This document shows, one piece after another, positions 1 through 14,100 of a stretch of 64,000 nucleotides of DNA. The translations under genes were made by a program, and so were the position numbers. Position 1 is the stretch's first letter; each line of letters starts with the position of its first letter. The notes below the pieces were generated by a model. That model made no database searches. It saw only the letters and a program-made list of their open reading frames with translations, and had not been told where the DNA came from. Origin of the DNA: Brachyhypopomus gauderio (taxonomy: Eukaryota; Chordata; Actinopteri; Gymnotiformes; Hypopomidae); NCBI RefSeq assembly GCF_052324685.1, contig NC_135214.1, forward strand, positions 29,614,706 through 29,678,705, written 5' to 3'.

Positions 1-328
1 ACGGGCAGCGCAGTGTCCACAGGAGAAGACACGTGATCCTGACGGGCAGCGCAGTGTCCACAGGAGAAGACACGTGATCCTGACGGGCAGCGCAGTGTCC
101 ACAGGAGAAGACACGTGATCCTGACGGGCAGCGCAGTGTCCACAGGAGAAGACACGTGATCCTGACGGGCAGCGCAGTGTCCACAGGAGAAGACACGTGA
201 TCCTGACGGGCAGCGCAGTGTCCACAGGAGAAGACACGTGATCCTGACGGGCAGCGCAGTGTCCACAGGAGAAGACACGTGATCCTGACGGGCAGCGCAG
301 TGTCCACAGGAGAAGACACGTGATCTTG
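1..328. repeat. 41-bp tandem array, 8 copies
   Basis: Eight essentially identical 41-bp units start at position 1 and repeat at 42, 83 and so on, so the array continues beyond the left edge of the window. Two decayed units follow to about 400. Every unit contains the palindromic E-box CACGTG. No coding function is visible; a short ORF starting in the decayed units is not convincing. Confidence 0.97.
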
Positions 329-399
329 AAGGACAGCACAGTGTCCACAGAAGACACATCATCTGGACATGCAACAGTGTCCAAAGGAGAAGCAGCCAT

Positions 400-2545
400 G
401 ACGACCATTAGAGTGCTATTGGTATTTCACAATAGTGGGTGCTATTTTCTACTAAACAAATCAAGAGATTCTGTCTATAATGAATGGTGGTGTAGTGGAG
501 AAAGCAAAGGATTTTCCACTCCCATGCTCTGAAGGCCTACAGTCCACAATCACAGGAAGCGCATCCCATCATGAAGTTGACTCATTAACTATCTCTGGTC
601 TCTTAAAAGGTCCTGCAACAGGAAGTGAAAATCACCAAGAAATGTTTTCTGGCAGCAATATTATAGTCAAGGACCCTGAAGTCACGACCCCAGGAAAGAC
701 CATTACCCATAAATTTAAGCTTATCTTGACTCTCCAACGTTTCACCACCAACTGCCATCTCTCTGAAATTCACAAACTGACCTATATCTAAGAATGCCAA
801 AATTGACCATAATTTACAACATGAAGCAGCTCTTCAAGACCAATCCAAAAACGCCAAATTTAGAATTCCTCTAATACAGGAAAGGATAACTTAAAGATCA
901 ACAATACAGGATCATCAGATCATGTAGCTCTGAAGAATCCAGTGTCTGGAACATAACCAGCCAATCATACACTGTGCTATCAGGACTGGTGTCTGAACAT
1001 GAAATCCTGTATTATTATTATTGAAATGCTATAAACTATTTGTTCCATATTTTTGCATGTATACTATTGATCATATTTCCCCTGTTGTGGCATGTTATTC
1101 ACTTATGAGACTGTAACATCTCTGTTCTTCCTGTTAGCGTAATGTATATGTATTAATCTGGTTATTGTTACTACTAAGTTGATTACCTCCTCCGCTCCAG
1201 TATGGTGAGTTAAGGAAGCCTGTAAAGTCATAGATGGCTTTGGATGTGTGAACACTAACTAATATATCCTGACAAACCAACTCTTCTTTATTCCTAAATT
1301 ATACACCCACAGGAAAAGTATAGCAGTGTCCGTGGATATAATTTAGCTTTTTCTATCCTTGCATGGTTCTGTGTCTTAGTTGTTTAATTCCTTTTGTTTC
1401 CAACTGATGCCCCTCCAGTTTTGAACATTCATAGGCATGCCAGCTAGTCCCTCCCTTATCGCAAAGCCCTCTGATCAATAGTTAAATATAAAAACCTAGA
1501 GAGAGTTGTAAGTCGGAATTTAGAGTTCGAAAGAAGCCAAAATATCGCTACAAGAAATGGCTCTGGATTTCCGTCAACAGATTTACGTCAACTGCAAAGG
1601 AAATCCAAGATTTAAGTAGTAGCTTTTAAAGCCTGACATCGTTTAGTCCCTGAGTTCATTTAAACTCAATTTGCTGTAACGCGTTGTCACTAAAGTTATC
1701 TACGTTTTGTTTGTAGTTAGTTACTTCTGTTCTTCGAGAGGTAATTATCAATTATAGGGTGGCGCTACCCTAGACTGGCTAGCGAGCACCTACCTATTCA
1801 TGTCTATGAAGAAGGCCTTGATTACTCAACCAAGTGGCCAGCGGTTCTGGTACTGACCCGCTAAACTTCAACGGACCCTTCGGCGCAACAGGATCACTGT
1901 CAGTGTTGGTAACTTCGGAAAGTACGCGTGGTTTTATTTTGGAAACTCAAAACACCACGTAGTCCAGCCGGCACGCGTGGACAGGCATCCGAGCCTGGAA
2001 GACTCTCGCCCTCAGGCGCCTTCATTCATCATGCCGCTTTGAAGCCAGTCTTCTTGATGTTAAAGTTCTTCTTATTCTTCTCGCTAGGATTAGGTATCCC
2101 GACCAACCTAGTACGATACATACATTTTAGCCAGTTCTTTGCTTGCATTTCAGACCTAGCTTTGTCCATTTTAGCATAGATGCAGGACGTTAATACATAA
2201 CGATGTCATGAACCAATAACATTTGCATTCGTTCATTAAACTAATGACTGTGGCAAATATAAGCTGTTTTATCCAGTGGTGGACTCAGCCTTCCGTACGA
2301 GACATACCTTCATATATTCCCATGATCAAAAACATTTTTTCCTGAAAATTCAGGGTGGTGCCCCTTTATAATTATTCATAATTAATCAATATTTCATACA
2401 GTGCTAATTAAATGACAAAACTAGGTATTACGTATGAGACTTAACAGAGGACAATCTGTTAGCACAAATCAGGTTTCCTTTGGTCTCATTGTTATGGAGG
2501 GATCATTCTTCTCAGGGTCTATAATATGCTGACTATGCTCCTTGC

Positions 2546-2547
<2 letters not shown>
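400..2547. other. No gene seen; possible old LTR-like sequence
   Basis: Short ORFs at 480-791 and 1928-2179 have no recognisable domain. A TATA-like TATAAAA lies at 1487-1493, followed by several hundred bases of moderately GC-rich sequence. This resembles an old LTR or retroelement leader, but I found no matching second copy in the window and no clear TG/CA ends. The call is left open. Confidence 0.3.
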
Positions 2548-2584
<37 letters not shown>

Positions 2585-2725
2585 ATGGGTTAATGTGTGC
2601 ACGTACGTATGGTTGTGTGCGTGTGCATATGTGCCTGTGTATAATGGGGGTTAGTGAGCATGTGTGTGTGTGTAAGCATGCATGTATTTGCTTGCGTATG
2701 GGTGTGTGTGCGTGCAGGACCATGA
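2548..2725. repeat. (GT)n microsatellite with GT-rich flank
   Basis: About 18 uninterrupted GT dinucleotides run to 2583. Degenerate GT-rich DNA follows to about 2725. Open frames across it on both strands (Cys-Val and His-Thr repeats) are artefacts of the dinucleotide. Confidence 0.95.
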
Positions 2726-5700
2726 TGTTCAGGAGGAGAGAATTCTCTAGGTGTCCCCTAAAGGGGGTCCACTCTGAGGACTATGCCTTCCCACGAGTCA
2801 TCAACACAGCCTCTGACGAGAGACTAGACACCCTCCCCTCCAACTCCACACTTACTCTCTCTTGCTTTCACATTCACACGACATGATTGGATTGCCCACT
2901 TGGTCCTTTGCAATTGACTCTAGAGTGTGGTGTGGTGCATACCAATTCTTTCATGGTTATATTCAGTAACACAAACTAATTGAACTGGTACAACAGACCA
3001 AATTACATCCCACGCACACCCTCTCTGCTTTGCAAAACACGGTAGATTGTAATAGAAGTATTAGAAGTAATATAAACAAAGTTGTCCTAAATGTTTCTGT
3101 GTTCAGGCATGTGCTGTGCTGGGCTGTGATGTGGTGTGATATGTTTCTGGTGACTGCTAGTCTGACCAGAGGCTCCTTACAGAACGATGTTAAAGCAGCA
3201 AAAACTGCCTGGCTGCTGATCTGGAGTGCCCACATGGTTGTGGCCTACACACTCCGGGCCCAACTAACACGCTCAGTTGATCTGATATGGCAGATCCTGT
3301 ATTCAGTTTGCCAAGATGTGACTGCGAGGGCTCAGGCAGCGTGCGGGTCCATCCGAGTCGTCTATGTGGACGTGGAACCGCTGTGGATAGGAAGTGTGGC
3401 TGTCTCCTGCTCACACAGACGATGTAACTCTGCTGCAGCAGAGACCCATGCAATACTTGCACACTAGAAGCCATAATAAAATATTAGCAGTTATTAGCAA
3501 AATAATGTCTTCATTTCTAGATATCATAGATGAATACATGCTAAATAAGCTAAATTCATCTATCCCCCCACCCCCAATATCTTTCTTGCTCTAACCCAAA
3601 CACGTACACAACGTTCCTTCAGCAAAATACAGAATACATTGATTAGGCACCACAGTGATTGATGACAGAGGAATCTCTGGAAAGACACTTAATTAAATGA
3701 GCCCGACATTAAGGAGCCTCACCTCCAGATGGCAGTATATCCCTGCCCCTATTTCAGGCAGTTACCAAGTCACATGCCAGTGGTGCAAAGAGCTACAGAA
3801 TAAAGAAAAAAGGGAGAGTTGTGTAGCCACAATGTTTACTCTGAATAATGACCAATCACGTGATGGTATGCAGTAAACAAACAGACACATAAGAAATGAT
3901 TGGGTGAAAAAGAGGCAAAGCAACCTCCGTTATTTGGTCCAGTGATGAATAACCATGAGGGCCTTGCCGTGACCTGTGTGAGTCATGACAAGATGAAAAC
4001 CTCAGCTAGGGGAGATGAACCTCACACATCACATCAATGATGCAGCAAGAGAAAGAATCATTCTCATGCTGTGAGTCAATGCTTCTCACGTTCAAATGGC
4101 TGGGATCGGTCCAGAATAAAAGCAAGTTGCCCACTGCAGCGAGAAGTTACACCAAAAAAGTAGCTAGCTTTGAAAAAAGAGGGTGATGATATAAATAAAT
4201 GCAGAGGATAAAGTGAGAGGAGGAGAGGGAGGGTGAGAAAGAGGGTTGAGATGGAAGTGAACCAGCAGGAAGCAGTTTCAGCTCGGCAGGAAATCTGTCC
4301 TTATTGGCTCTGACACCTGCTGTAAAAAAATAAACAACGAGCCGCAGCCAGATCCTAGTAGCAGAACCTGGCATGGGACAAATTTGTTTGTTGGAATTAA
4401 CACCAGAACATGATTACTCAGCGAGACATCAATTAACTCATGATTGCGAATGAGGTCTGTGAGGAAGAGGCGGGCTTGTATGGTTGAAACCAGATGATCA
4501 ATTGGTAATGACAGGTGTTGTTCGGGGCAGTTTCGTTATTCTAAAACATGACAAATCTTTTGATATATGGCATTTGCGTAAAGACAAAATTGAGGCACAG
4601 AGAATGTTCTGGAATCTACACAAATCGTGTCACCTGCATGTAGCCCTGCACAGGAGATTCAAGCATTGTAAACAGCTCTCCTCAGAGACAACTTGACTGT
4701 TCAGGAACATCCTGTGTGTCGTTGCGACCGGGCTGCCACGGTGTAGCATTAATGTTTCAGCAGAGCTGCCTGCGCCAGTCTCGCCCTCCGTCTCTGGGCT
4801 GCTCCCAGCGCGCCTGACATCTTTGCTAGCGGAGCTCTCATGCACGCTGGATTCTCCTAGACAACAAACCGGTCTATGTCTGCAGCCTCAAGGTTAACCT
4901 GTTACTATGGAGACAAGTCAGCCAATAAAAAATCTGCAGACGGTTGCTATGTTGGCTGCGTGCTTTTTGTTTTAAGGATGACCTATTTTTTTTTCTCCAA
5001 AGCAAGTCAAACTAACACAAACAAACACATACACGCATACAAGGATTTGGTAGAAGACGTACAAATAAATACATATATTCTGTAGATTTTACATCCTGCA
5101 GGAATGTTAATTGAATGAAGCAGTGATGGTGGCATGCTACGAGGGGCGTACCCATTGGGTGTCTCACAGGAAATTTTTTATCTCAATGGGGCAGGGAGAT
5201 CAGAAATGCCATACCATGAAAAAGCAGCTGTTGTCATGGGAACAGCATGTAAAATGCAAGCAAAGCGGGGCTGCTGCTCTTTCATTGGTTAATTAGTGTA
5301 AACGACCTTTAATCAGACCATCCAGCTACCTGAGTGTTACTAAATCAAACCTGGTTTAGTTTAAACACAGTCAGAAACTAAACAAATCCAGCTTCAAAAT
5401 CAGATTTCAAGCACAAAAACGTTAAACATGATCCAGAGTGAGTTTTTACATTTCAGTCCTATGCCTCAGACGCATGGTGGCATGACTATTCTCCTGCTGA
5501 ATTGCAATATTTTCTTATTGTAAGGATTCAAAAGGTATGTTTGATGTGTGGCTGTGGCCATTTGAAAATACAATCTTTGGACTGAATGTGTAGGCATCGC
5601 TCCTTCAGGTAGGTACACATGTCTGTAAAGAAAAACACCCACAATGCATCAAACACCAAACTATAAATACATGTATAGTGCGCAGAATGTACCATGTGAA

Positions 5701-8017
5701 TACAACAGCTTTTTTAGGTGCTACTTTATTACAAAAGTATAAACTTGACCCGACATTTTTATGAATAGTAATTTCGTTATAAAAACATTACAATCTTTTG
5801 CACATGAGCACTTACACAGCTTGAATACACACCACCCTGTTGTCTGATAAGCAAACGCACAACATCAGCTGTCACACTAACACTCGGTTGATCTTTGAAA
5901 TACACATCACAGCTGAAATGGCAAGGGAAAATAATCAGAACAATAATAATAAACACATTAAACCTCACGGAGATACTGCGGGGCAACAGTTCCAGTTTTC
6001 ACAAGAGAGAACTAAAAAGAAAATAACAACCAAAAAGAACAACCGAAATGAAACATACATTCGGAAGAACACCTAGAGCAACTTTTTCTTCTTCCACTTT
6101 TTCTTCTTCTTTTCATTTCTTTGCGACATATTTACAATATTGTGCCAACACACACAATTGTGACTGTGAGCAGGACTCATAGACTCCAGTTGTTCTTTGA
6201 GGGTTTGAGCTAACTGAGTCAATTTTACAGGAATGTTCACCCACTGGTATAGAGTGCCTTTTTTCTTTTTGTAAAGAACATCATAGGTAACACTGAGTGC
6301 GATAATGTCCATTTTTTTGCACTATATAGCAGGTGAACACATTATGTTAAACTAAAAATCACGGTATGGCACCAGACATTCTGGTTACCAGAAAACCGTT
6401 CAATAGAATGTTTATCAATTATTTGTACAGCAGATTTTGCCAACTGCCTAATATAGAATTCAAATTATTCAAATTACATTCAAATTATAGCCCTCCAGGT
6501 TCAGGATCAGATTTTCCACTCTACCTTTACCCAGGAGTCAGGTGTGATAGCTAAGTGGCCAACCATTTGCAACCTTTCAATTACTTATCAATGACTACAA
6601 ATTCCAGGTTTGGATTCCCAGTAGAGATTTCTGTACCACTGGTCTAACGCGATGTAACATGGTTGGGTGAAATTTCAGTCCATCACCAACATATGCTCAC
6701 CTAAAAGATGGGCGAGCCAAACACCAACATCATGATTTGTCCTGACTGGAACAGAAGAGAACTGTCAACTATATATTTAGTCCATATGACTGAGTTCTCC
6801 TTGAGTCATCATCCTATTAGCAGGCTCACCAGGATTGAAGTACAACACTGTGCTCTTTCTTTGATGGAGGAAAAGGCATTTAAATAAAAAAGCAACTAAC
6901 AACAGCAAGAAATAAACCATTCTCCGATACCACATAACAGTGCTTTTTTTCCTTTGTAAGGTTTTTGTTAAAAGCATGCATCTTTTTCTCAGGCAAAGTG
7001 CATTAACAGTATTGACAAAGTAAAACACTTATTATACTGTACTGTATGGCAGTGGTGTCTCATACATAGCCAGGTTGGTGTTTATGTCATGAGCTAAACA
7101 CTAAAAAGAAAACACTATGGAGACAAAATATAAACCCCCATTTTGAATGGGCATGTCAGGGTCCTAAAATGGCATAAATTTTATTTCACTTAGAGGAAAA
7201 CTACATTTGTGCAACTAATTCAATTACTTTTATATTGTCACTGTCCCTGAGCTTTTGCTAATTATCTTAATGATCTCTTTAATTGCTACTATAATTATCA
7301 TATAATTAATGTTTAGTTCACCATTATACCTTCTCAGCTTACATTGGGCCAATATCTGATTAAGTGCTAAAAGAGAAAGTTTTCAGTATATAATTCTGTG
7401 CATCTGAATAAAATAGGGAATAACTTTTATATTGATATAGTACTGTACTCTCAATTTACAAAAATAGTGGCACATTTTTTCCCAAAGCTTTTAGATAAAG
7501 TTGTGTTGTAAAATCGAATCAGGTTTTCCATAAACAATTTAGATAAAGACATATGTTTATCGTTAACCTACAATAAAATATCTGATGACAGCTGTCTTGG
7601 TCAGGCTTGCTTCCGTGCATATCTTAAGCTATTGGTTCTTCACTCAAATATATGGTGTCCTGCCACTTTCCTTTGATATACTCTTATACTCCTCAGTACA
7701 GCTACAGTGCATTTAGGAAGTCATTCTTATCAATAGAGTTGTGCTCTTTTTTTCATCTCCTTTGGAATTTTTAGAGTTCAAATTAACAGTCTGACCCGCA
7801 ACTCCGATGGTTATCCAGATGAATATAAATGGTTACGCTAGTGTGCTATCAAAAATCAAGACTCTGGGCTACATATTAAACAGAAATGTTACAGTTATCT
7901 GGGGAGATATGTTAGGGCTGGGCATTGGAGAATTATTGTATGTTATTGTTTCTCTATGGGGCATTGCGTAAAAAACTTGTTAGTCTTTTTTTATATTTAG
8001 CTCAGTTAAGATTTAAT
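2726..8017. other. Gene-free stretch
   Basis: AT-rich non-coding DNA. The ORFs in it are 60-145 codons long, overlap on both strands, show no domain or plausible exon pattern, and were not accepted. An internal purine-rich tract lies at about 4200-4260. I see no RNA gene here. Confidence 0.5.
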
Positions 8018-8196
8018 ATTTAAATTCATGGCATTTAAGTGATGCTTTTATCAACAGCAACTTACTGTTATGACTGAATACAACTTGAGAAATTGAGGGT
8101 TAAGGGCCTTGATCAGCAGCAACAATGGCAACTTGGTGGTGGTGGGGTTTGAACTGGCAACCTTCCGTACCGTAACCACTGAGCTACCACTGCCTA
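8018..8196 (-). repeat. tRNA-derived SINE, minus strand
   Basis: Read on the minus strand from about 8196, the sequence begins with a tRNA-like head: an A-box region (GTGGTAGCTCAGTGGTTA) and a B-box region (GGTTGCCAGTTCAAACCCC). A tail typical of fish tRNA SINEs follows, running to about 8018. The right edge is clear and the left edge is approximate. I do not name the family. Confidence 0.8.
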
Positions 8197-8516
8197 TTTC
8201 TTATTTATATTTCTACAGTGAATACTAGCAGTGTTTTTACTTCTCAATGCAAGGAAATCGTGTTAAATGTTAAACAAATGTCAGTTAAAAAAGAGTAACA
8301 AGCTTTTTACATTTGGCACCCATATTTTTCTCTTTAGCGAGATGTAGCATTTTAGCATCGTTTTAATTGTCACAATTTTAAACCTCGATCAATAAGCAAT
8401 TATGTGAGAACTACAGTGGTAGTGCAATATATGTACTGTATACCAAGATGACGTACCACACATCCCCACAGTGTCAGTAGCATCCCCATTCAAAAGCTGA
8501 GCCCTTACGCTGCTGT

Positions 8517-8609
8517 AAGTAAGCTCCCCTTTCGAGAATGTTGCTCTAAGAAAACTCCCCTTCCCAGAATGCTGTTCTAAGAAAACTCCTCTTCCCAGAA
8601 TGCTGCTGT
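8517..8609. repeat. 31-bp tandem repeat, 3 copies
   Basis: Three adjacent 31-bp units (8517-8547, 8548-8578, 8579-8609) share the core CCCAGAATGCTG, with a few substitutions. They lie just beyond the lime1 stop codon and so may fall in its 3' UTR. A minus-strand ATTAAA at 8362-8367 could be that transcript's polyadenylation signal. Confidence 0.8.
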
Positions 8610-8802
8610 AAGGCAATGAGTAGGGAACGTCAGGGCTGAAAATGTAAACAAAATGTGTGAATGAGTGCAAAAGGAACTCTGTCCTTCAGTTTCTAAGTTG
8701 TCGTCATATTTCCTTCCCACTCAGCTATGACAGTGAGGACCTGTCAGAAAGAGAGAGAGAGAGAGACAGAAACTGAGCATTCATGGGGCTTTGGAGCTCC
8801 CC

Positions 8803-11800
8803 CTACAGACCAGTGACATACATTTCCATTCCGTCGTTAAAGGTGAAGATGGTGGTCGTGCTGGAGGTGGTGGAGCCCTGTTTCAGGTCAGGGATGCTCT
8901 CGTACAGGTTCTCCCCGGGGAGCAGCAGGGCTTTGGCGGGGAGGTGTTGCAGCTTGGGCGTCTGCTGGGGGGGCGGAGGAGGCGGAGGCTGTGGCGGCTG
9001 CTGCAACGGCTGCTGCGGTTTCTTCTTCTTGGGCCGGAGGGTGGCGCTAGCGTTGGGTGGAGGCCTGTCGCGCTTCCAGACCCCTCCACCCTCCATGGTC
9101 TCGTAGGCCAGGTCGGTCTCCTCTGTGCTGATGGCCTCATAGCAGTGGTCCTCCATGGAGCCAGGGGGCAGCCTGGAGCTTTTGCCCTCAGGCGGCGCCC
9201 ACGTCTGTGGTTTGACTACCACATTGAAGCCACCGTCGCGCTCGCCACGCTCGGCGCGGGCCAAGGTCCGAAAGCCGCTGATGTCTCTGGGGGCTGTGGG
9301 TGAGCCGGGCATGCCTCTCTTCTTCTTGCCTGGTTTACACACCTTCGAGTACATTTCTGAGATCTGAAAGACAACACGTAATAGGTGCACAAGAAAACCA
9401 ACGCATGCGTCAACACTCCACACGTCCATCGTTGGTCTTCCAGTGCTCATGCATCACTGGCTAGCTGAAGAGACATTGTGTGAAAATCATGCGGCCTCAC
9501 GGAACACAAGACCCACAAGTACATTTTCTGGGAGAAAAGGTTGTGGAGTGCTCACGTACCCCAGCTGCAGATGCTGCCATGCTGTCTCCCATATGAGGAC
9601 TCAGTGGGCCCATGTGCTTGTGCTGGAACATGAGGTCATCGTCTTCCGGAGGCTTCCATATGTATTCCTCTCCGTTTCCAATAAACACTGCTTCCTGATT
9701 AGCCAATACAGAGGACGAGCTGTCTAAACACGCTTCCCAGTTCTGCAGACATGTTTCTGTTTAAGCATTTGATTATTGTAGCCCAAGGTGACATCTGGAT
9801 CAAAACAACTCAGAAAAAAGATCCTCATCAATGCCTATGATATAGATAAAAGTGTAAAAACAAGAATACGGCCAGCACTGTTTATTACACTGGAACAATA
9901 CTGAATGAAAATTCTATAAAGGTAACTGTGAACATTCCAGAAATGATGCATCATATATTTTTCAGGCGATTTATTTCATGATTCAGTGTTATTACATGAA
10001 AAGAAGTGTCTTAGGAGGTTATATTAAATATTTCAGTGTATCAGTAACTTATCATTAAACCTTAAATGCCTGTAGGGAGTTTGGGGGTAATTCATCTTTG
10101 ATACAGTACAGAGTCTCTCCTCAGCTTAGTGAGGAGGGCGTTTGCTTTTGCTGCTAAAACATGGCAAGTGACAAGTTGTGGTAATCAGAACAGGTCGAGC
10201 CTGAGAACCTCCACCTCCAAAAATTAAACATCTCACAGAATACCCATATCAGAGTCAGACAATGTGTGGGTAAAAAATAAAAGCCATAAAAATGAATAAA
10301 TACAAGTCACATGGTCAGCACAAAGGCCTAAAGATCATCTTCATATCTCATATAAACCTGCTGCATGGTTTTAGAAGGCCTCTGATGAGCAGAATGATCT
10401 TTATTAAAGACCAAGCCCCATGAGAGGGTGTGCTGCCACTGCTGAATGACCTGAATTATGGTCAATTTCGACATGAGTTTGACTCATCCAGAGTTAACAA
10501 CCATGAAATGATGATATTTTTTTAACTGTAGTTCACTGAGTTTACTGGAGCTGCCCATTTACCCCCAGCTGACTGACTCATCCAAAACCGCTCAGTGGAT
10601 CTAATGACATGAAGGACATGAAGCTTAACGTGTTTCTCCCAACCTGGCCCTGGTGAAGGAGCTCCAGACTCATGCCTGCTTTGCACTTCCTCCCCATTCC
10701 CAACGAGGGTGGTGGTCGGGTGTAGGGGTGAGGTGGGGTGTTTGGGGGGGTTGGGGCGGTTTCGGTGAGCAGCCAGTTGTACTAGCAAACTGTTGTTACA
10801 CCTCGTTTATAAAGTTTCTTTTGATGGGAACAATGCGTAGTCCAAAAAGAGCCAAAAGGTGTTCTGCTAGATTTTCGCTTCACTCCTATTTCAGTCTGAC
10901 CTGCCATGTCAGGTAAGCAACGTAAAGAAGCTTCAGAAGACGACGCAATTTACTGTACCGACCCTAGGTCTGAATATTTAAGGCAGCATTAGCATATCAT
11001 AGTGGCTTTCATCTGGGAGACAACTCCCTTGCCTCCTGCACATAATTCCAGGGCGTCGTGGACTTTGCATTTGAGTGACAGGTATGCAAGTGTTTCAGTC
11101 TGACTACCGGTTTCTGCTTGTTGCGTCATCCTGGTGGCAGCAGGCTTCTGGGAATGCCTCAGTAGGCATGCTAAGTGGACTGAATACTTGCTGGTGTCTG
11201 AAACTGTAACTGTCTTCTCATAGAAGCACATAATTAGGGAACAATTGTCCGACACACTTTTAATCCTTTCTTGTGTTACAGGAGAGACGGCCCTGCAGTC
11301 TTACTGTATGTAAGTTAGTGCATAGTTAAGCAGTATGCAAGTAAAATAGTGAGGTAGTATACAGTAGCCTGTAGTATAGGTTGTAGGTAGTATAGTAATA
11401 GACTGGAATTCACATAACCTCTAATGTCATAATATCTTTGTGAAGAGCAACTTATGAATAAGTGTTCAAATTAAATCCATGCAATCGTTTTTTGGTTTAA
11501 TTATAGCTGGACAGCTGACCTATCAGCTTCTGAACCTACCTTAGGGAAGGAAGGCAGGTTGAAGGCCTCCATGTTCTTGCGTGGGATTTTCTGGCTATGG
11601 GGATGTGGTGGGGGCGGAGCTGGATGAGAGGGTGGGGCGTGGCGAATCTCTCCGCTGCTGTGCCGCTGCTGCTGGCCGAGCCCCTCCTCCGTCTCCGTCC
11701 CGTTGTCCCTCTTCTGTGCCGCCTTGTCCACCTTGCGCACCTTCCTGATGCATGCGTACTCCGCCGTCTCCTGGGCCTGCGGGGGCGGGTTCACCACCTG

Positions 11801-14021
11801 AGGGAGGGTCTCCGGCTCCGGGATGCCACCCTCCAGTCCGTCGCTGTCAGGGTCGGGCGGGGCCGGCGTGTTGGCGGGGACGGCGGGCGGCGCAGGTGTG
11901 TCCGTCTCGCCGGCACGTCCCCGCAGACCGTCGTCGGGGCAGCGGGTTGGGGACGAACGGCGGCCCACCTCGGCGTACGTGTGCTCGCCGTCCTCCCCGG
12001 ATGGTATCTGTGGCAGCTGGCGGCCCTGCGAGCGCAGATCGGAGTTGGAGCGTCGACTGGGGAGCAGCAGCAGGTCCATGCTGGCTGGACGGTTCTTCTT
12101 CGAGGACTCTGCCAAGAGGACATGCCATTGGTTATCAAGGACTTTGGTCCCATAAGAGCCCACAGGGTTGTAGCAGGAAGAATAAATCATGGTGGGCTAA
12201 ACTGCAGAGGCAAAGGCGACATGGCCGACGCCAACCCTCCCACAACAAGACATCTACGTGAGTCCCTACTCCACAAGAACAGAGAACGTGACTCGTATCC
12301 CGAAGAGAAATGCGTACCGTTCCATGCTCAGACCCTACATCCGAATTCGAGGTCGATGGTTGACCTCAGTCATGCTACGGAGCAGTACAAGAAGTGAATG
12401 TACATACTTTTGCCATTGCAGTTGAGTCTGTTCATCTCATGGAGCTTGGTGTCTGACTTACTGATGGAGCGCAGCTTGGACTGTCGCAATATACTCTAGA
12501 AACACAGAAAGCAGTGTCAGTGTAGCAATCACAGAAGAGCCAGGCGAAGCCGGCAGTGAGCATTACAGCATCATGTGGTGCATTACTTAAACAGAAGAGT
12601 GGAGAATAAGGTCTTACTGTAGACAACAGTGAAGGGTAACAGTAAGACTTGTGTTATGCAGTTATACAGGCAAAAATACTTCATAGAAGTACACATTTTT
12701 GTATTTGTACCATGGTTGAGATACCATCTCATTTTTTTTTTTTTTTGCTAAAAACAATCTTTCATAGTGTCTGGCACTTTCATAGGAATGCCTGACAGAA
12801 GAGAATACATTTGTGCGTTAAGTTTCATCTTTTTTAAATTTCCATCTAATGGTCATGGAGTATGATAGCCTACAGCCTTTCAGACAGTGTTCAGATAGCT
12901 ATGTTCTCACCTGTCGACACCTGTCTAAAACCCAGCTCTAAAACAATCTATGAAGCTACGCTAATAGTAATAGCGTGAAAGAGATTGTCACCATGTCCAT
13001 GAGTCGGTGCTTTCTCTCCTCGCCAGAACCATTGTGACTCTTCCCTTTCCTGTTGAACACACAGCAAAAATATGGTGATGGTCCAGATGGCCCGTTATCA
13101 GGCCCCAAATGAGCAGGATGGTATCTGAGATGACGACAGGCTTTTAAAATGGTGGGCGGATGATTAGCAGTGTGGATTCGAAGGCTTTGACTCTGTAGAC
13201 AAGCATGGGATTTGGGCCAAGTCTTTTGCTAAGTCACATAATGTAATTCAATCTTGCTTTGATGAGGCCATTAGTAAAGTAATATAACGAACCATGATTA
13301 CCTAAAAGCATTTCCTGAATTTATTTGGTACACGAGGGCATGAAACTGGAGGTTATGGTATGGCCAGAATAATCCCAGCCCCTCCGAATCCCGGGATTAG
13401 TCAGGATGCTTGGAAATAGTGTAACTGTGTTAGAAGGCATCTGTCATGTCAGTACTGCAGAGGCCAATAAAGAGCAATATGATAATTTGCAAATGTTATA
13501 TTTAGCCAATCTGCTGGCGGCTAATGTCTACATACCATCATTATTTTCCCTTTTTTGTGTGTCCACATACAATACATTCAGCTATAATCTGTCCAAAAAA
13601 TGAGCAAGAAAAAAAATTGACACTGGTATTTATGCCCTCTGCTGCTGTTCTGCGCTGAAGCTGGTGGGCAGAGTCCCAGTGTGGAATACAAAAGCACTCG
13701 TGTCTGAGAACACAACTGCCTCTCTGTCATCATGTTCCCTTTAAGAGCATTAAAAGCCAATCATCACCATCTTTGGTTAAAAAAAAACCTTGCAAAAGGC
13801 ATTGGGGCTAAGCGCTGAATATTGGCTGTGAGTGTGTCTAACACATGAAACTGAACTCTGCTATTTGTATAGTCCCTTACTAAACCATTTACGTAGAACG
13901 GGACTACAAGACTGAAAGGTTGAATGCATTTGTTGTAAAGAATAGCATAACCATGAGCAGAGGAATGAATGACTAGTAGGCATTTAGTAGTAGTTAACAA
14001 TATAGGATTTGTGAAGGAATT

Positions 14022-14100
<79 letters not shown>

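Noticed and set aside
1..328. CRISPR-like array
   Set aside because: Head-to-tail 41-bp repeats without unique spacers in a vertebrate genome; an ordinary minisatellite. The same applies to the 30-bp array.
11597..12397. 266-codon plus-strand ORF over lime1 exon 4
   Set aside because: Antisense shadow of the lime1 coding exon; crosses its intron boundary without signal.
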